Part shown: piece after piece, positions 63,065-64,000 of the stretch | Layout of the letters: each line of letters starts with the position of its first letter | Position numbering within the stretch: the first letter of the stretch is position 1 | NCBI GenBank assembly: GCA_021819435.1 | Contig: JAKARB010000001.1 | Coordinates: forward strand, 1-64,000 | DNA from: Pseudomonadota bacterium | GTDB lineage: Bacteria; Pseudomonadota; Gammaproteobacteria; Burkholderiales; Burkholderiaceae_C | Direction: 5' to 3' | Length of the DNA stretch: 64,000 bases | Translations under genes and position numbers: made by a program | Notes under the pieces: model-generated | Told to the model about the DNA's origin: nothing | What the model saw: the letters and a program-made list of their open reading frames with translations, nothing else | Databases searched by the model: none

Positions 63065-63808
63065 TCAGTGCCCGTCCCGAAGCCGCTGGGCGAGCGACTC
63101 GGGCAGGCCGGCATCGAGCACGCGCCGCGCGGCCGCGTCGTGGTCATACGGCACGCGGTGGAAGGCGAGGGTGGCCGAGTCGGTGTCGAAGGTGGCGTAG
63201 CAGGCGGCCGGGTTGCCATCGCGCGGCTGCCCGACCGAGCCGGGGATGGCCAGCCAGCGCCGCATGGGAGAGAGCTGGATGGGCGTGGCGTCGACCGGCT
63301 GGAACTCGCCCGACTTGCCGGTGGACGACAGGTGGTACAGGCGAGGGTCGTGCATGTGGCCGCAAAACACATGCGGCTGCTGAGAGGCGAACAGGCTGCG
63401 CGTGGCCTCCATCCGCCCTTGCACATAGCCCCAGTGAGCGGGGTCGTGCACGTTCGCGTGGGCAAACAGGCAGTCGCCGTGCACGGCGGTCAGGGGCAGC
63501 GATTCGATGAAGGCGATATGCGCCGCGCTCAACTGCTCACGGGTCCAGGCCAGCGAGGCCAGCACGTGGTTGCCCAATTGATGCAGGTCTTCGTGGCGCA
63601 GGGCATCGTCATGATTGCCCTTGACGACGATGGCGCCCGCCTGGTGCCGGGCCATGACGAAATCCATGACCCAGGCCGGGTCGCCCCCGTAATCCACGAA
63701 GTCGCCCAGCAGTGCAGCCTGCTCGCAGCCCTGTTCGAGTGCATGGGCCCAGACGGCTTCGACGGCCTGCCGGTTGGCGTGCAGGTCCGAGAGGATGGCG
63801 AGTTTCAT
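63065..63808 (-). CDS. Calcineurin-like metallophosphoesterase
   Basis: A 247-aa protein with the dinuclear metal motifs: SDLHAN (D8, H10), GDFVDYGG, GNHDD, and late histidines in HGDCLFAHANVH and GHMHDP. The YfcE/PrpE-like family hydrolyses phosphoesters; the substrate is unknown. It lies directly upstream of the kinase-UspA gene and might reverse its phosphorylation, which is only a guess. Confidence 0.88.
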   Translation of the reverse strand: MKLAILSDLHANRQAVEAVWAHALEQGCEQAALLGDFVDYGGDPAWVMDFVMARHQAGAIVVKGNHDDALRHEDLHQLGNHVLASLAWTREQLSAAHIAFIESLPLTAVHGDCLFAHANVHDPAHWGYVQGRMEATRSLFASQQPHVFCGHMHDPRLYHLSSTGKSGEFQPVDATPIQLSPMRRWLAIPGSVGQPRDGNPAACYATFDTDSATLAFHRVPYDHDAAARRVLDAGLPESLAQRLRDGH

Positions 63809-63867
63809 GGAGGAGGCGGTTCACATCAGGCGCAATGGCCGATGCTAGACCGCCAGCCCCTTCGCCA

Positions 63868-64000
63868 TCAAGCTGGGGCAGTCAGGTCTTGACGGCCCGC
63901 CTGTGCCTTCATTTCCTTGCGCAGCGCGACGGCATCGTGGCTGTAGGCCGAGCTGCCACCGATCTCGGTGCGGAACACCTGCACCGCTTCGGCGACGGAC
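63868..64000 (-). CDS. C-terminal end of an unidentified protein
   Basis: Open from the right edge to a stop at 63868-63870; the last 44 residues are visible (VAEAVQVFRTEIGG...LRKEMKAQAG...). The EAVQVFR stretch recalls the C-terminal tail of some chemotaxis receptors, but too little is visible to name it. Confidence 0.4.
   Translation of the reverse strand, partial: SVAEAVQVFRTEIGGSSAYSHDAVALRKEMKAQAGRQDLTAPA

Overview
The window reads as a high-GC betaproteobacterial chromosome. The order Burkholderiales, near the Rubrivivax/Leptothrix/Aquabacterium/Ideonella group, fits best; this is inferred from protein sequence feel and gene neighbourhoods, not from a search. It has a polar-type flagellar operon, a CIO-like cytochrome bd oxidase, a PEP-CTERM protein and the housekeeping genes alaS, coaBC, dut, dapA, bamC, parE and parC. 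There is no rRNA, no complete tRNA and no CRISPR array.

Region 1 (1 to about 12,663) is the right-hand part of a stress-resistance island of the TLST type (transmissible locus of stress tolerance, also called LHR, locus of heat resistance). The order is cls end, ftsH, hsp20, yfdX1, yfdX2, hdeD, an HPF/sigma-like fusion, a TrxC-like thioredoxin, a KefB-like antiporter, psiE, an M48 protease, a DegP/DegS-like protease, then a lysR regulator. Most genes are tightly spaced and co-oriented. Together they cover protein quality control in the cytosol, membrane and periplasm, plus redox and ion homeostasis. The island ends at an 18-base copy of a tRNA-Gly 3' end (12646-12663) followed at once by a good terminator. 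This is what an integrated island leaves at its distal border, so the boundary can be placed to within a few bases.

Region 2 (12.7-19.7 kb) holds a small, uncharacterised assembly cluster. A NadE-like ATP pyrophosphatase lies divergent to an operon of asparagine-synthase-like amidotransferase, acyl carrier protein, KAS III-like enzyme, second acyl carrier protein and a GNAT-like protein. An LpxO-like hydroxylase faces it. Region 3 (19.7-42.3 kb) is mostly housekeeping: aldehyde dehydrogenase, alaS (with an in-frame extra segment of about 85 residues of different base composition), two YbjQ proteins and an M48 protease, cydAB with a MarR/GbsR-like regulator and a striking nested-palindrome operator, a DUF-type metal-dependent hydrolase, two paralogous AraC regulators, coaBC, dut, slyD-like, roxA-like, an Ala-rich lipoprotein, bamC-dapA, an SDR, a tiny membrane protein and an MFS transporter.

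Region 4 (42.4-54.7 kb) is the flagellar export/basal body block: fliE on the minus strand, divergent from fliFGHIJK, a terminator, then fliLMNOPQR. Region 5 (54.7-64 kb) has parE and parC, split by an SH3-like secreted protein, a lower-GC PEP-CTERM protein and a decayed TPMT-family methyltransferase. It ends with a Ser/Thr kinase-UspA fusion, a metallophosphoesterase and the tail of an unidentified gene.

The strongest candidates for something new are the alaS insertion, the HPF/sigma-like fusion inside the stress island, the two-ACP amidotransferase cluster and the nested palindromes between the regulator and the hydrolase gene.
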